A DNA stretch of 64,000 bases. Source: Bacteroidota bacterium (lineage in GTDB: Bacteria > Bacteroidota > Bacteroidia > Chitinophagales > Saprospiraceae). The translations under genes were made by a program, and so were the position numbers. Shown here one piece after another: positions 18,381-27,465 of the stretch (position 1 is its first letter; each line of letters opens with the position of its first letter). Under the pieces are notes generated by a model, which saw only the letters and a program-made list of their open reading frames with translations, was not told where the DNA came from and did not search any database. The stretch covers positions 186,001 to 250,000 of the forward strand of contig WGNL01000007.1 of assembly GCA_016124585.1 (NCBI GenBank). Direction: 5' to 3'.

Positions 18381-18716
18381 ATGCAAATGAAATGGCGAAT
18401 TGAATCACTAGTTCAATTAATAGATGGATTAAATCGTGCGCCATCAATGTATTGTAACGGAAAGTCTTTTCAGCACATATGCTCCTTTTTGAGTGGCTTC
18501 AGTGCTGCTCAATTCTTCTTAAAGTCTGAACAAGATGTGTTTGGTTGGGATTTTCAAAACTGGCTTTATAAAAAACTGAATCAGACTTTTGACAATATGC
18601 ATTGGTCTGGCCATATCTATTTCCTAGCTAATCAAAATGAAGATGAAGCTAGGCGCATTTTATTCGAACTCTTAATAGAATATGTAGCAGAACTTGAAAA
18701 TGGTCAAAAGATTTGA
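18381..18716 (+). CDS. Hypothetical 111-residue protein
   Basis: I do not recognise this protein. The ATG at 18381 (MQMKWRIESLVQLIDGL) starts 12 nt after the oxidoreductase stop; an earlier in-frame Met would overlap that gene. It is a soluble, mostly helical sequence rich in aromatic residues (FGWDFQNWLYKKL, MHWSGHIYFLANQ), with no signal peptide or membrane segment. The DNA is clearly more AT-rich than the oxidoreductase and mnmD on either side. In size and style it resembles small immunity-type or other orphan proteins, but no family could be named. Confidence 0.65.
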   Translation: MQMKWRIESLVQLIDGLNRAPSMYCNGKSFQHICSFLSGFSAAQFFLKSEQDVFGWDFQNWLYKKLNQTFDNMHWSGHIYFLANQNEDEARRILFELLIEYVAELENGQKI

Positions 18717-18729
18717 AGGATAACCACTT

Positions 18730-19422
18730 GTGCTGAAAATCATCCAAACTACCGACGGCTCGCACTCACTCTACTCTGAGGAGTACGGCAGCAGCTACCA
18801 CTCCAAGCACGGGGCGATGCAGGAGTCGCTGCATGTGTTCATTGAGCATGGGCTTCGGTACAAGTCTGCTTCCCTTCGGGAAATCAGTATCCTGGAAATG
18901 GGCTTTGGTACGGGGCTGAACGTTTGGCTGGCGTTGCTGGAAGCAGAGAGGTTGGGCTTGGAAATTAACTACACGACCATCGAGGCGCACCCGTTACCGT
19001 TGGATGTTGTTTTGAAACTGAACTACCCCGACCAGCTTCCCTCTCCGAACGGCAAAGCTTTTTTCGAACAAATCCACACAGCACTTTGGGGCGAATGGGT
19101 AGCGATTACACCCCATTTGAATTTGCAAAAAAAAGAAGGCAACGTGGAGGAACTGGACTTGCCTTCTGACTTCGATTTGATTTTCTACGATGCTTTTGGC
19201 CCAGAAACCCAGCCCGCACTTTGGGAAGCGACCATGATGCAACGCATGTTGGAAGCACTGAAGCCGGGCGGCTCATTGGTGACGTTTTGCGCCAAAGGAA
19301 CTTTCAAAAGAGCCTTGAAATCGGTTGGATTTGTGGTGGAAACTTTGCCTGGGCCACCCGGTAAAAGGGAAATGACAAGGGCAACAAAACCCACTGATTT
19401 TTTGATACTACCGAATCAATAA
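18730..19422 (+). CDS. mnmD: tRNA mnm5s2U34 methyltransferase, MnmD type
   Basis: This is a 230-residue SAM-dependent methyltransferase of the MnmC N-terminal (DUF752) family, in the stand-alone MnmD form, acting in the last step of wobble-uridine modification in some tRNAs. Seen features: the N-terminal DGSHSLYSEEYGSSYHSKHGA motif region (split: DGSHSLYSEEYG and YHSKHGA), the SAM-binding ILEMGFGTGLNVWLAL loop, YTTIEAHPL, and FDLIFYDAFGPETQPALW followed by GGSLVTFCAKGTFKRAL and the end GPPGKREMTRA. No FAD-dependent MnmC2 half is fused. The annotated start is GTG at 18730, 13 nt after the preceding stop. A strong hairpin follows the stop. Confidence 0.88.
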   Translation: MLKIIQTTDGSHSLYSEEYGSSYHSKHGAMQESLHVFIEHGLRYKSASLREISILEMGFGTGLNVWLALLEAERLGLEINYTTIEAHPLPLDVVLKLNYPDQLPSPNGKAFFEQIHTALWGEWVAITPHLNLQKKEGNVEELDLPSDFDLIFYDAFGPETQPALWEATMMQRMLEALKPGGSLVTFCAKGTFKRALKSVGFVVETLPGPPGKREMTRATKPTDFLILPNQ

Positions 19423-19424
19423 TG

Positions 19425-19463
19425 ACGAGGAAGGCCATCCAAATACTGGATGGCCTTCCTCGT
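19425..19463. terminator. Perfect 16-bp hairpin between convergent genes
   Basis: acgaggaaggccatcc (19425-19440) pairs fully with ggatggccttcctcgt (19448-19463) around a 7-nt loop. It lies between the 3' end of mnmD and the 3' end of the minus-strand dehydrogenase, so it probably ends both transcripts. It has no clear U-tract on either side. Confidence 0.7.
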
Positions 19464-19485
19464 AAATTGTCCAGCAAAACTACCC

Positions 19486-21558
19486 TTACAATTTCACCAC
19501 TCTTTCCACCCACTCGCCTTTACCATTTTTCAGTACCAGCAAGTAAGTGCCACTGGGTATCTGTCCCAGTTCGAAGTCACGACTAGCGGTGGTGGTAATC
19601 GCCATTCGGTCGGTCAGCAGTGTTTTCCCTTGTAAATCGGAAAGGGAGACAAAGAGCAAAAGCGGCTCGGACACTGTCACTTTAAGATGCAGGTTTTGTT
19701 GGAAGGGATTGGGGGTAACGGTGACGGCGGAAATTTCGGAGATGTTGCTGGCTGACAGCCATTCAATATGGATTTCGTTGGAAATGCCGGAACACCCGAA
19801 CTCATCTTCCACCAGCACGCTGTAAGTCGCATCCGAATGATTTGGGTCAGTAAACGGGGTGAAAATGCTGTCCGTTGCATTGGGGATTATTTCTCCGTTC
19901 AGTAGCCATTGGTAGCTGTCGTAGGATGCATCGATAGTCAGCAAGGTGTCGCCCACAAGGCTGATGGTCGGCGTCGGAGACTGGAGCAGCGTAACCACGT
20001 TGAAATCTTCGTTGAAAATGCACCCTTCGGAGGTGGTTACGGTGACGGAGTAAGGCCCAGCAGTGAGGCCAATTCGCTCCAACCCTGTGCCGCCATCTGA
20101 CCAAACGGCAGTAGCAGGGCCAGAAGAACCCTGCACGACGATGCCAATAGCGCCATCGTCGCCCCCTGGACAAACCACGTCACTAACAAGCGTGGAAATA
20201 GAAACAGCCGCGCCGATGGTCACCTGCTCTTTGGCGATGCTACCATTTACGCCCACAATCGTGGCAGTATAAGTTCCGGCGGTGAGGTTTGTGCGGCTCG
20301 GACCAGTTGGGCCATCGGCCCAAGTTACCGTGGGAGTTGGCGTATTGGCAGTGAATTGTATTTGGATAGCCCCGGTTGCATCGCCTGGACAGGTGGGTGC
20401 CTGAGAATTGAGGGTATATCCCCAAACTTCGGTGCTTTCGGTCAGCCGGTAAACAATGCCATTCCCGTTCCCCAGCAAGAACAATTCGCCATTTTTGTTT
20501 TCCCCAAAAGAAACTAGCTGGTTGTTGATGAAGTCAGCGATTTGGGTCTTCGTCCAGCCGCCATTGCCATCCGGCTCAAGTGACCAGAGCAAGCCGCTGC
20601 AATAATCCGTGTAGAGGTAACGGCCATAAAGTTCGGGGTAGCTGAATCCCCGATAAACAAAGCCGCCAGTCATGGAGCAGCCCGTTGCACCAGCGTTGGC
20701 ATACTCTGCCACTGGCAGCGTTAGGCCAGTCATGTCACAGTTGGATGTAGAGGGCGGATAGCAATGCGTACCTTCCATGATTTTCCAACCATAGTTTTCA
20801 CCACCTGTACTGTTGGCAGGTTGGAAATCTACTTCTTCCCAATCGTCTTGCCCGACGTCGCCAATCCAGAGGTCGCCAGTTAAGCGATCAAAACTGAATC
20901 GCCAAGGGTTGCGCATGCCAAGTGCCCAAATTTCGTCGAGGGTATTTGGGTCTGAAACAAAAGGATTGGTCGGTGGGATACTGTATGGGGTGCCATTGTC
21001 CACGTCAATCCGGTGCATTTTGCCTAAAAAAGTAGTAAGCTTTTGTCCGTTCCCTTGGGGATCGCCACCAGAGCCACCATCTCCAAGACCGATATACAGG
21101 TAGCCATCGGGGCCAAATTTGACACAGCCGCCATTGTGGTTGGAATAAGGTTGGTCAACGGTGAACAGGTTGAGTTCACTGTTTGGGTCGGCAATATTAG
21201 GATCTGTATCAGAGACAGAAAAACGGCTTATATGTGTATCGCCGCTGTTGTCGGTGTAATTGACGTAGAAATATGGAGTGTTTGGGTAATCGGGATGGAA
21301 AGCCAATCCCAATAGCCCCTGCTCATTCCCTGAAGAGCCAACGATTGGGTCGATGTTGAGGAATGGGGTAGGGAGCTTGAAACCCGTTTTGTCTAAAATC
21401 CAGATGTAGCCCCGCTGCTCCACGATGAAAAGACGGTCATCACCACAGTTGGCGATGTCGCATGGCCGTGTAAAGCCAGTGGCAAACTGCTGTAGTGCTT
21501 GTGCATTCAGGTTTTTGAACAGGAGGCAAAAGAAAGCTAAAAGTAGAAGGTTCTTCAT
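19486..21558 (-). CDS. Secreted PQQ-dependent sugar dehydrogenase-like protein with SprB repeats and T9SS tail
   Basis: Starting at the ATG at 21558 (MKNLLLLAFFCLLF...LNAQ signal peptide) the protein has 690 residues. Residues about 20-380 form the six-bladed glucose/sorbosone dehydrogenase (GSDH) propeller: DRLFIVEQRG, GLLGLAFHPDYP, VKFGPDGYLYIGLGDGGSGGDPQ, WALGMRNPWRFSFD, DVGQDDWEEV, GFVYRGFSYPEL. Two SprB-type repeats follow (CPGDATGAIQIQF and CPGGDDGAIGIVV, each with a WADG/WSDG and AGTYTATI/AGPYSVTV pattern). It ends with a type A T9SS sorting domain (VTPNPFQQNL, GTYLLVLKNGKG, RVVKL). It is expected at the surface or outside, oxidising aldoses or related sugars. An earlier Met at 21606 precedes the signal peptide and is not used here. 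Confidence 0.87.
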   Translation of the reverse strand: MKNLLLLAFFCLLFKNLNAQALQQFATGFTRPCDIANCGDDRLFIVEQRGYIWILDKTGFKLPTPFLNIDPIVGSSGNEQGLLGLAFHPDYPNTPYFYVNYTDNSGDTHISRFSVSDTDPNIADPNSELNLFTVDQPYSNHNGGCVKFGPDGYLYIGLGDGGSGGDPQGNGQKLTTFLGKMHRIDVDNGTPYSIPPTNPFVSDPNTLDEIWALGMRNPWRFSFDRLTGDLWIGDVGQDDWEEVDFQPANSTGGENYGWKIMEGTHCYPPSTSNCDMTGLTLPVAEYANAGATGCSMTGGFVYRGFSYPELYGRYLYTDYCSGLLWSLEPDGNGGWTKTQIADFINNQLVSFGENKNGELFLLGNGNGIVYRLTESTEVWGYTLNSQAPTCPGDATGAIQIQFTANTPTPTVTWADGPTGPSRTNLTAGTYTATIVGVNGSIAKEQVTIGAAVSISTLVSDVVCPGGDDGAIGIVVQGSSGPATAVWSDGGTGLERIGLTAGPYSVTVTTSEGCIFNEDFNVVTLLQSPTPTISLVGDTLLTIDASYDSYQWLLNGEIIPNATDSIFTPFTDPNHSDATYSVLVEDEFGCSGISNEIHIEWLSASNISEISAVTVTPNPFQQNLHLKVTVSEPLLLFVSLSDLQGKTLLTDRMAITTTASRDFELGQIPSGTYLLVLKNGKGEWVERVVKL

Positions 21559-21723
21559 AATTAAATAGTTAAGTGAGTGTTGATTTTGGGCATTGGGAGC
21601 CGGCACCTAACTTATTCGACTCCCACGACCAGCGAGCGCCAATTTGCATCATTCAGACCGTTTCGTTTAGCTTTTTAGTGAAATTACACTTACTTTGTAA
21701 TGCTTTTTACAAAACAAACGAAC

Positions 21724-22614
21724 ATGATGAAAATTACGACCTCATTTGCTGCCCTTCTCCTAGCCTTGAGCGCTTTCAGCCAAGATTTACCAAACTGCAA
21801 TATTTTCCTATTCGATACTTCCATGCGGGACTCTTTGCTTACGCTCAGTAACCCGCAAATGCTTACTGCATTCAACAAAGATGGATACAACAATCAACCT
21901 TGTTTCATCAACAATACCGATATCTTGCTGGCTTCGGCTTCGCCAAATGACAAGCAGACTGATATTTACCTGCTCGACCTTGCAGCGAAAACGAAGCTCC
22001 GAATGACCCAAACCGCTGAGTCGGAGTTTTCCCCAAAGCCTACACCTGATGACTTGTTTTTCAGCGTGGTTAGAGTGGAAACGGATGCAGACCGCTCCCA
22101 GCGTCTGTGGCAATACCCTTTGGATAGGAAAGACCAAGGTAAGTCTGTGTTCAAATACCTGCGTGGGGTGGGCTATTACCATTGGCTCGACCGTTTCAAG
22201 GTGGCACTTTTCAATATTACCTCTGGAGACCTTAACTACCTCTCAATGGCCGATACCCGTGATGCTGCTATTCAAAACCTGTCACCATCAGTTGGGCGTT
22301 GTTTCCAGACTTCCCCAAACGGAAGGCTCGTCTATGTCCACAAAATAACATCTGGAAATTGGGTCATAAAAGCGCTGGACAAAAACACTTTGGAAGTTTC
22401 CGAGATTACAAAGACCATCAGTGGGGCTGAGGATTTTGTCATCATGAAAGACGGTGCCATTTTGATGGGGAAGGGAAGTCGCCTCTATCGCTACCACCCG
22501 TTGAAAAGTCAAAACTGGCAAGAAGTCGCCGAATTAAAGCGCCTCGGCATCAATAATATCACTCGAATGGCCGTGAGCGGTGATGGCAAACTGGCCATCG
22601 TTAATGGCGGGTAA
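21724..22614 (+). CDS. Periplasmic TolB/PD40-like beta-propeller protein
   Basis: The protein has about 296 residues, starting MMKITTSFAALLLALSAFSQ, a clear signal peptide. The mature part carries PD40/TolB-like propeller features: PCFINNTDILLASASPNDKQTDIYLLDL, ESEFSPKPTPDDLFFSVVRVE and CFQTSPNGRLVYVHKI (quoted here as separate short motifs). Such repeats are non-enzymatic scaffolds or accessory parts of larger proteins. An ATG at 21700 precedes the signal peptide and is rejected. It is transcribed divergently from the sugar dehydrogenase and ends 45 nt before the convergent trehalase. Its role is unknown. Confidence 0.75.
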   Translation: MMKITTSFAALLLALSAFSQDLPNCNIFLFDTSMRDSLLTLSNPQMLTAFNKDGYNNQPCFINNTDILLASASPNDKQTDIYLLDLAAKTKLRMTQTAESEFSPKPTPDDLFFSVVRVETDADRSQRLWQYPLDRKDQGKSVFKYLRGVGYYHWLDRFKVALFNITSGDLNYLSMADTRDAAIQNLSPSVGRCFQTSPNGRLVYVHKITSGNWVIKALDKNTLEVSEITKTISGAEDFVIMKDGAILMGKGSRLYRYHPLKSQNWQEVAELKRLGINNITRMAVSGDGKLAIVNGG

Positions 22615-22630
22615 AAAGGTACAAAGGAGG

Positions 22631-22680
22631 AGGAATTAGGGATGAATTTCCATGCGCATTATTCCTCATCTCTCATTCCT
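22631..22680. repeat. Heptamer-built inverted repeat at a convergent gene junction
   Basis: aggaattagggatga (22631-22645) and tcatctctcattcct (22666-22680) are inverted copies, 13 of 15 pairing. Read on the minus strand, the right arm runs in 7-nt units (ggaatga, gagatga, ggaataa) and supplies the last codons and stop of the trehalase gene. It lies between the convergent propeller and trehalase genes. Confidence 0.5.
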
Positions 22681-24152
22681 AAATAGACTCCGTTTGTCCA
22701 ACCAAATCCATCTTGGTTCGGGTACTCGCCGCCTCCAGCATTGGTTTTCTCTTCGCAAACATTGTATTTCTCAGTCATTTTCCCAGTTTTTTCATAAACG
22801 GCTTTGTTGGCATTGAGCCACCGCATTTTGACCTCGTTAGCAAGGCGTTCATGGCCATAGTTTTTGAGACCTTGGTATGAAATCCATTGTAGTGGTGCCC
22901 AACCATTGGGGGCATCCCACTGCTGGCCAGTTTCCCGTAAAGAGGTCGCCAGTCCGCCGGATTTTAGAAAATCCTGTTCGATAATATCTGCGACCTGGTT
23001 GGCCTGCTGCTGGCTACAGATTTTAAAAAACAATGGAAACATGGCGGCAAGCGTTCGCTGGTTCGTGATGCGCCCAATCTTGAAATTGTAATCGAAAAAA
23101 AAGCCGTCCGTGTCATCCCAGCAATGGCGGAGCATTGCACGCTTGCGGTCTTCTGCGTCATCCAATATCTTTTGTTGAAGGTCGTTTTGACCAATGATTC
23201 CACAAGTTTCGGCTAGGGTTTGCTCCAGGTTCCATAACAGGCAATTGAGGTCAACTGGAACAATGTCCGTGGTGCAAATGCTTGCGAAGCCACCATTGTC
23301 GGCGAACCATCGGCTACTGAAATCCCACCCAGATTCTGCGGCTGCCCGCAGGTTCCGGTAAATTTGGGCATTAGGCTGCATGGATGTCATTGCCAATTCA
23401 ACATCCTCCCGGTAGGATTCGGGGCGTGGTGTATCAAATTCGTCCCAATATCGGCTTAGGTAATCTGCCCCGCCCAATTCTACCACCCTTTGGGAATCCC
23501 GTTTGCCTTGGCCGAGGTCTTGGAGCCCATCCTGCCAGAATTTGTACTCCCTGGTGAGTAGTGGAAAATATTTCACCAACGCATCTTGTCCAGCATGTTC
23601 TGCATAGAGTTTAACCATCAGAGCAGCGAAAGGGGGCTGTGAGCGGCCAAGGTAGTAGCTTCGGTTGCCATTTGGGATGATACCGTAGTTTTCGGCGAGG
23701 TAGGCGAAATTGTCGAGCATGCCCTCTATCAAATCCCACCGGCCGTTTACTTTTAACCCAAGCATCGTAAAATAGCTGTCCCAATAGTAAACTTCACGAA
23801 ATCTGCCCCCTGGTACAACATACGGGTTTGGTAGCGGTAGCAACGAATTTTGAATTGGCGGCTTGGCATCTGGCTGTCGGGTGAGCACATCCCACAGTGC
23901 TTCAATATGTTGTGCTGCGCTGCGATTGGGGTCGCTTACAAAATCACTTCCGACTACGGGTGGAATGTCAAAATGGGCATTCACAAATGCGGCAAGTTCA
24001 AAATCTGGAAGTTTTTTGCTATTTTCATATTGCTCCGCAATTATCGCCAACGGTCTTTTGGGCAAACAATCCGGGAAGGTTTTTCCATCGGGAAAGATGC
24101 CAGACATCTGGACATCATGGAAAAGTGGGCCAAGTTCGTGGATATATTTCAT
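22659..24152 (-). CDS. Cytoplasmic-type trehalase (GH37)
   Basis: Trehalase hydrolyses alpha,alpha-trehalose to two glucoses. The 497-residue protein carries both family signatures: PGGRFREVYYWDSYF (about 112-126) and QWDAPNGWAPLQW (about 407-419), plus ESGWDFSSRW, and the C-terminal EKYNV...GGGEYPNQDGFGWTNGV region, which is typical of GH37. The catalytic Asp is expected in the ESGWDFSSRW segment and the catalytic Glu in the EKYNV region. No signal peptide is seen, so it resembles TreF rather than periplasmic TreA. The MFS transporter gene lies 73 bp upstream in the same direction, suggesting an uptake-plus-hydrolysis unit for a glucoside sugar. Confidence 0.93.
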   Translation of the reverse strand: MKYIHELGPLFHDVQMSGIFPDGKTFPDCLPKRPLAIIAEQYENSKKLPDFELAAFVNAHFDIPPVVGSDFVSDPNRSAAQHIEALWDVLTRQPDAKPPIQNSLLPLPNPYVVPGGRFREVYYWDSYFTMLGLKVNGRWDLIEGMLDNFAYLAENYGIIPNGNRSYYLGRSQPPFAALMVKLYAEHAGQDALVKYFPLLTREYKFWQDGLQDLGQGKRDSQRVVELGGADYLSRYWDEFDTPRPESYREDVELAMTSMQPNAQIYRNLRAAAESGWDFSSRWFADNGGFASICTTDIVPVDLNCLLWNLEQTLAETCGIIGQNDLQQKILDDAEDRKRAMLRHCWDDTDGFFFDYNFKIGRITNQRTLAAMFPLFFKICSQQQANQVADIIEQDFLKSGGLATSLRETGQQWDAPNGWAPLQWISYQGLKNYGHERLANEVKMRWLNANKAVYEKTGKMTEKYNVCEEKTNAGGGEYPNQDGFGWTNGVYLGMRDEE

Positions 24153-24225
24153 GTGTGGTTTGAGGATTTGAAAGTTTGAGTATTAGTGCCATTTCACATG
24201 TGCGGGGTGCTATTTCATGGCTGGG

Positions 24226-25473
24226 TCAGCTGTTTTTTGCCAATTCTTGTTTTTGAAGTTTATTGAAGAAGAAGAGGCTAATCATCAGAAGCGATATTGG
24301 TATTAGTGAAAAATAGAAGGCTACTTGTCCGCCGTACGCTTCAAAAAGATGGCCTGTGATGAGTGAACCAAAGGTGCCACCCAGTGCAGAAAAAACAATA
24401 ATCAGACCGCTCATCGGTGCATGAAGCCTTACGGGCAAGGCACTCAATACTGCGCTGTTAATGGCTGGATAAATGGGGGCGAGTAATAAGCCAATCAATG
24501 GAAAAATGAATGCTGCTAAAGGGGCACTTCCCCAACCAGTTGCACTGCTTCCATCCACTCCTTTTGCTAGTGGCAAGGCCAACAGCACAAGCGCTACCGC
24601 CAATAGCAGACAACCCATCAGCACTTTGTACCAATCTATCTTGCGGAGCAAAAGCCCTGACAAAAGCCTGCCGATAGCAGTGGCGGCAGGCATGATGCTC
24701 GCCATTTGAATAGCTAGCCTGGGCGGTAGTTGCAACACTTTGTTGTTGAAAGTCGGCAGCCAACTCATGATGCTTTGCTCAATTAGCACATAAAGAAATG
24801 CACTGGCTACAAAAACGATTACTAAAACCTGTGCCATGAGTCGGATCATGGCCATGAAGTCTTCATTGAGGGATCTGGGGGCCTCCTGGTGCACAGCCGA
24901 CTCATCAAGCGGGGAACTCAGCAACAATAAAAATGCTACGGCAGTGATTCCAGCAAGCAAGTAATACACATTTAACCAACTGGTGTCTTTTGGGTCTGCG
25001 TCATTTACATAGGCCGCAAATATGAAGTTGCCAGTGAGGACTCCTACCATGAACATGCCCTCTACAAAACTCATTAAACTGGCATGTTCCTTTTTTTCTG
25101 GTGCAACGATGCCGATAGTGGCAAAAACACCGATTTTGATGAGTGCAAACGAGGCACCCACTGCAATAAACAGCATTTTGGTCATAAAAAAGCCACCAAT
25201 TGTGGGCATGAGCAGGCAGGTGCCTGTAACCACTGCCAAGGCTAGCAGCATGGAGCGTTTGTAGCCAAACCGAACGATGAATGAAGCTACCAAAAAGGAT
25301 ACGATGGCGATGCTGAGGTCTTTGCAGGGTTCAAGGATGCTGGCGCCAGATTTGGAGACATCGTAGTTGTTTTGTACTTGCAAAATCACAGTGCCAACGC
25401 TGTTGAGCAATATTGCAAAAACAAAGTAGTTGAGAAAAAGGGAAAGTTTGATGCGCCAGTTTTCTGCATTCAT
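24226..25473 (-). CDS. MFS sugar-type transporter
   Basis: This 415-residue polytopic membrane protein has about 12 hydrophobic helices. The MFS motif A-like loop between helices 2 and 3 reads VRFGYKRSM, and it has a central hydrophilic loop (SPLDESAVHQEAPRSLNED) and a second-half repeat LSGLLLRKIDWYKVL. The layout resembles the FucP/sugar:proton branch. It is directly upstream of, and co-oriented with, trehalase, so trehalose or a related sugar is the likely cargo by context. The substrate cannot be read from sequence alone. Confidence 0.82.
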   Translation of the reverse strand: MNAENWRIKLSLFLNYFVFAILLNSVGTVILQVQNNYDVSKSGASILEPCKDLSIAIVSFLVASFIVRFGYKRSMLLALAVVTGTCLLMPTIGGFFMTKMLFIAVGASFALIKIGVFATIGIVAPEKKEHASLMSFVEGMFMVGVLTGNFIFAAYVNDADPKDTSWLNVYYLLAGITAVAFLLLLSSPLDESAVHQEAPRSLNEDFMAMIRLMAQVLVIVFVASAFLYVLIEQSIMSWLPTFNNKVLQLPPRLAIQMASIMPAATAIGRLLSGLLLRKIDWYKVLMGCLLLAVALVLLALPLAKGVDGSSATGWGSAPLAAFIFPLIGLLLAPIYPAINSAVLSALPVRLHAPMSGLIIVFSALGGTFGSLITGHLFEAYGGQVAFYFSLIPISLLMISLFFFNKLQKQELAKNS

Positions 25474-25508
25474 GTTGTTTCGTTTTGTTTTGAAAGCAAA
25501 TATAATTT

Positions 25509-27026
25509 TTAATGCTTCTTTTTGGCTTCAATGGCTTTCAAATAGGGGATTTTCTTGAGTCGGCTTTCTGCCCAACAAATGATTTCCTCTAAGCCAGAGA
25601 CGTTGTTGATACCTAATTTTTCCCCAAGTGAATTCAATTTTCCATACAATTCTTCAAACAATAATTTTTTTGCTTTTTCATTAACAGCCTGTTCCAATAA
25701 TCGGATATGATCAAGGATAATGCGTTCAAATTCATGGAGTTGTGCTTGCTTTTTGAGTTTTCTGTAAACAGAAGTACGTAGGTTTTCTAGGATTCGGTTA
25801 TGGCCAAGTTCATAGTGTACAATAACTCTCATAATCCTAGCAAAAGAGCGATTGTCTGCCTTTGCTTCAATTTTATTATCCAATTTTAAAGTTGCAAGCC
25901 AATCAAGCGCTTCGGAAAACTTTTCACACAAAAAGAAAAGGATGAATACATTGTAACGCAAGGTCATTTCTCTTGATTTGTTAACCTTCGCACGGTATAT
26001 TTCAAGCCCAGCTTCAATTTTCGGCACCAACTCAAGTGCTCTTTCAAATTGGTGGGTATTAAGCAAATAGAGCAAGGTGATATGATAAAAATCTTTGAAA
26101 GACCCAGCTTCTTCGTCAAAATTGGTGTCAGGTATGTTTTCAAATTTTTCTAGCCATTCATCAAAAACTGAATACTTTTCAAGTAAGTGACAACTGTTTA
26201 GATAAGTGGTGACATAACTTTTGTAGATCCTTGCATTGATGTTTCGAATATGAGGATGCCTATCCCATAATTCTAAAATCTTTTCGAAATATTTGTTTGA
26301 GGCAGCCAATTCTCCCCTAATCCGGGTTAGCGTTCCATAGGTGAAAAAGTAAAAATGTTTTGAAAAAAAGGTGTCGTCATTTTCAATTTGGAAAAACTTT
26401 ATTTGTGATTCAATGCCTGCTATTTCAGCTTTAAATGTTGGGTCTTTAGATGACTTTGAAAAGGATATTAGCATTGTTCTGTATGTAATTGCCTGTAGCC
26501 TTGCTTGTTTTTCTGTCTTAATCTGTAATTCTTCAATTTCATTAAATAATTCTTCCAAACGGGTTTTAACAACATTCCCATATAAGTCAATATGAATAAA
26601 AACCAATCGATTCAAGATTTCAAAAATATGAAAATGCATTTCATAGAAAACAGCATGAGCCTTAGCCTTTTCAAGAAGTTTGATAGCTAGTTTGTATAGT
26701 CCTTTTTTTCGGACAATCTCTGCTTCTAAAAGCATGGAAAGTATTTTGTGCTCAGGGGAGTTGCTTTCATAAAACAATCTTAGGGATCGAAGTATTGCTT
26801 TTGTTAAATTGACCTTTGTTACAGCTAAGTTTTCAACATTAAAGTCGAGTTTTTCCAAGGAATTTTTCAATGCATTTTCATCGTAGACTTCCATTTTATC
26901 TATCTCCTGAAAGAGCGTCATGTAAGACTTTGTACCTTCTTGTGATTGGTAGGTAATCGTGAAATATCTCTTTTCAGCTTTTTTTAGTCTTTTAATTAAG
27001 TCAAAAAGATCGGTTTTTGCTGTCAT
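25509..27026 (-). CDS. Hypothetical all-helical repeat protein, 505 residues
   Basis: I do not recognise a named family. The protein is predicted nearly all helical, Lys/Glu/Leu rich, without signal peptide or membrane segment; it begins MTAKTDLFDLIKRLKKAEKRYF. Helix pairs in the middle (HFYFFTYGTLTRIRGELAASNKYFEKILELW split as short motifs; FERALELVPKIEAGLEIYRAKV) have TPR-like spacing, suggesting a scaffolding or protein-binding solenoid. It ends 35 bp before the MFS gene start, so could be co-transcribed with the transporter and trehalase, and is divergent from the caspase-like gene. Local DNA is AT-rich compared with the sugar genes. Confidence 0.7.
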   Translation of the reverse strand: MTAKTDLFDLIKRLKKAEKRYFTITYQSQEGTKSYMTLFQEIDKMEVYDENALKNSLEKLDFNVENLAVTKVNLTKAILRSLRLFYESNSPEHKILSMLLEAEIVRKKGLYKLAIKLLEKAKAHAVFYEMHFHIFEILNRLVFIHIDLYGNVVKTRLEELFNEIEELQIKTEKQARLQAITYRTMLISFSKSSKDPTFKAEIAGIESQIKFFQIENDDTFFSKHFYFFTYGTLTRIRGELAASNKYFEKILELWDRHPHIRNINARIYKSYVTTYLNSCHLLEKYSVFDEWLEKFENIPDTNFDEEAGSFKDFYHITLLYLLNTHQFERALELVPKIEAGLEIYRAKVNKSREMTLRYNVFILFFLCEKFSEALDWLATLKLDNKIEAKADNRSFARIMRVIVHYELGHNRILENLRTSVYRKLKKQAQLHEFERIILDHIRLLEQAVNEKAKKLLFEELYGKLNSLGEKLGINNVSGLEEIICWAESRLKKIPYLKAIEAKKKH

Positions 27027-27230
27027 AGAAAATTAATAATGATGGGTCGATTTATGACTGGTGTTTTGTGGAAAAATTGATACAAGTTAAATTTTTTTCA
27101 GTAAAATCTGTATTTTAAGTGTATCCTGTTAAGTGTTGATAACATTTTTACCGATAATTTTGACAAAAATTGATTTTTAGGAATTTAATAATGGAGTAAA
27201 AATTGTTTTTTATCGTGAAAGCCCTCTCCC

Positions 27231-27238
27231 TATCTTTG
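27231..27238 (+). promoter_or_regulatory. Candidate -7 promoter box upstream of the caspase-like gene
   Basis: TATCTTTG is an exact match to TAnnTTTG. A TTG at 27204-27206 is 24 nt upstream, longer than the usual -33 spacing. It would leave a leader of about 220 nt before the ATG at 27466. The remainder of the 438-bp gap (27027-27465) is AT-rich with no ORF I would support and contains the hairpin at 27420-27437. Confidence 0.35.
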
Positions 27239-27419
27239 AATTACCAAGAACAACACTGATTATTATCACCAGCTTTTTTAGCCTTGAAACCATGCTCTTC
27301 TATTCATATCCGAACCAAATGTAGCAATCATTTAACCTGGATGTATTCAAAACCAAACCTCAAGCACCATCCTTAGAAGCCAAGAAAGGTAAACGCAAGT
27401 TTATCCAAAATATCGGATA

Positions 27420-27437
27420 CCTGACTCTTGAGTCAGG
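27420..27437 (+). promoter_or_regulatory. Perfect short hairpin in the caspase-like gene leader
   Basis: cctgactc (27420-27427) and gagtcagg (27430-27437) pair perfectly around a TT spacer, 28 nt before the ATG. It could be a leader hairpin or a palindromic protein-binding site; the T-rich sequence beyond it is broken by GC bases, so a terminator is less likely. Confidence 0.45.
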
Positions 27438-27465
27438 TTCCGCTATTTTATTATTTTTCGAAACA

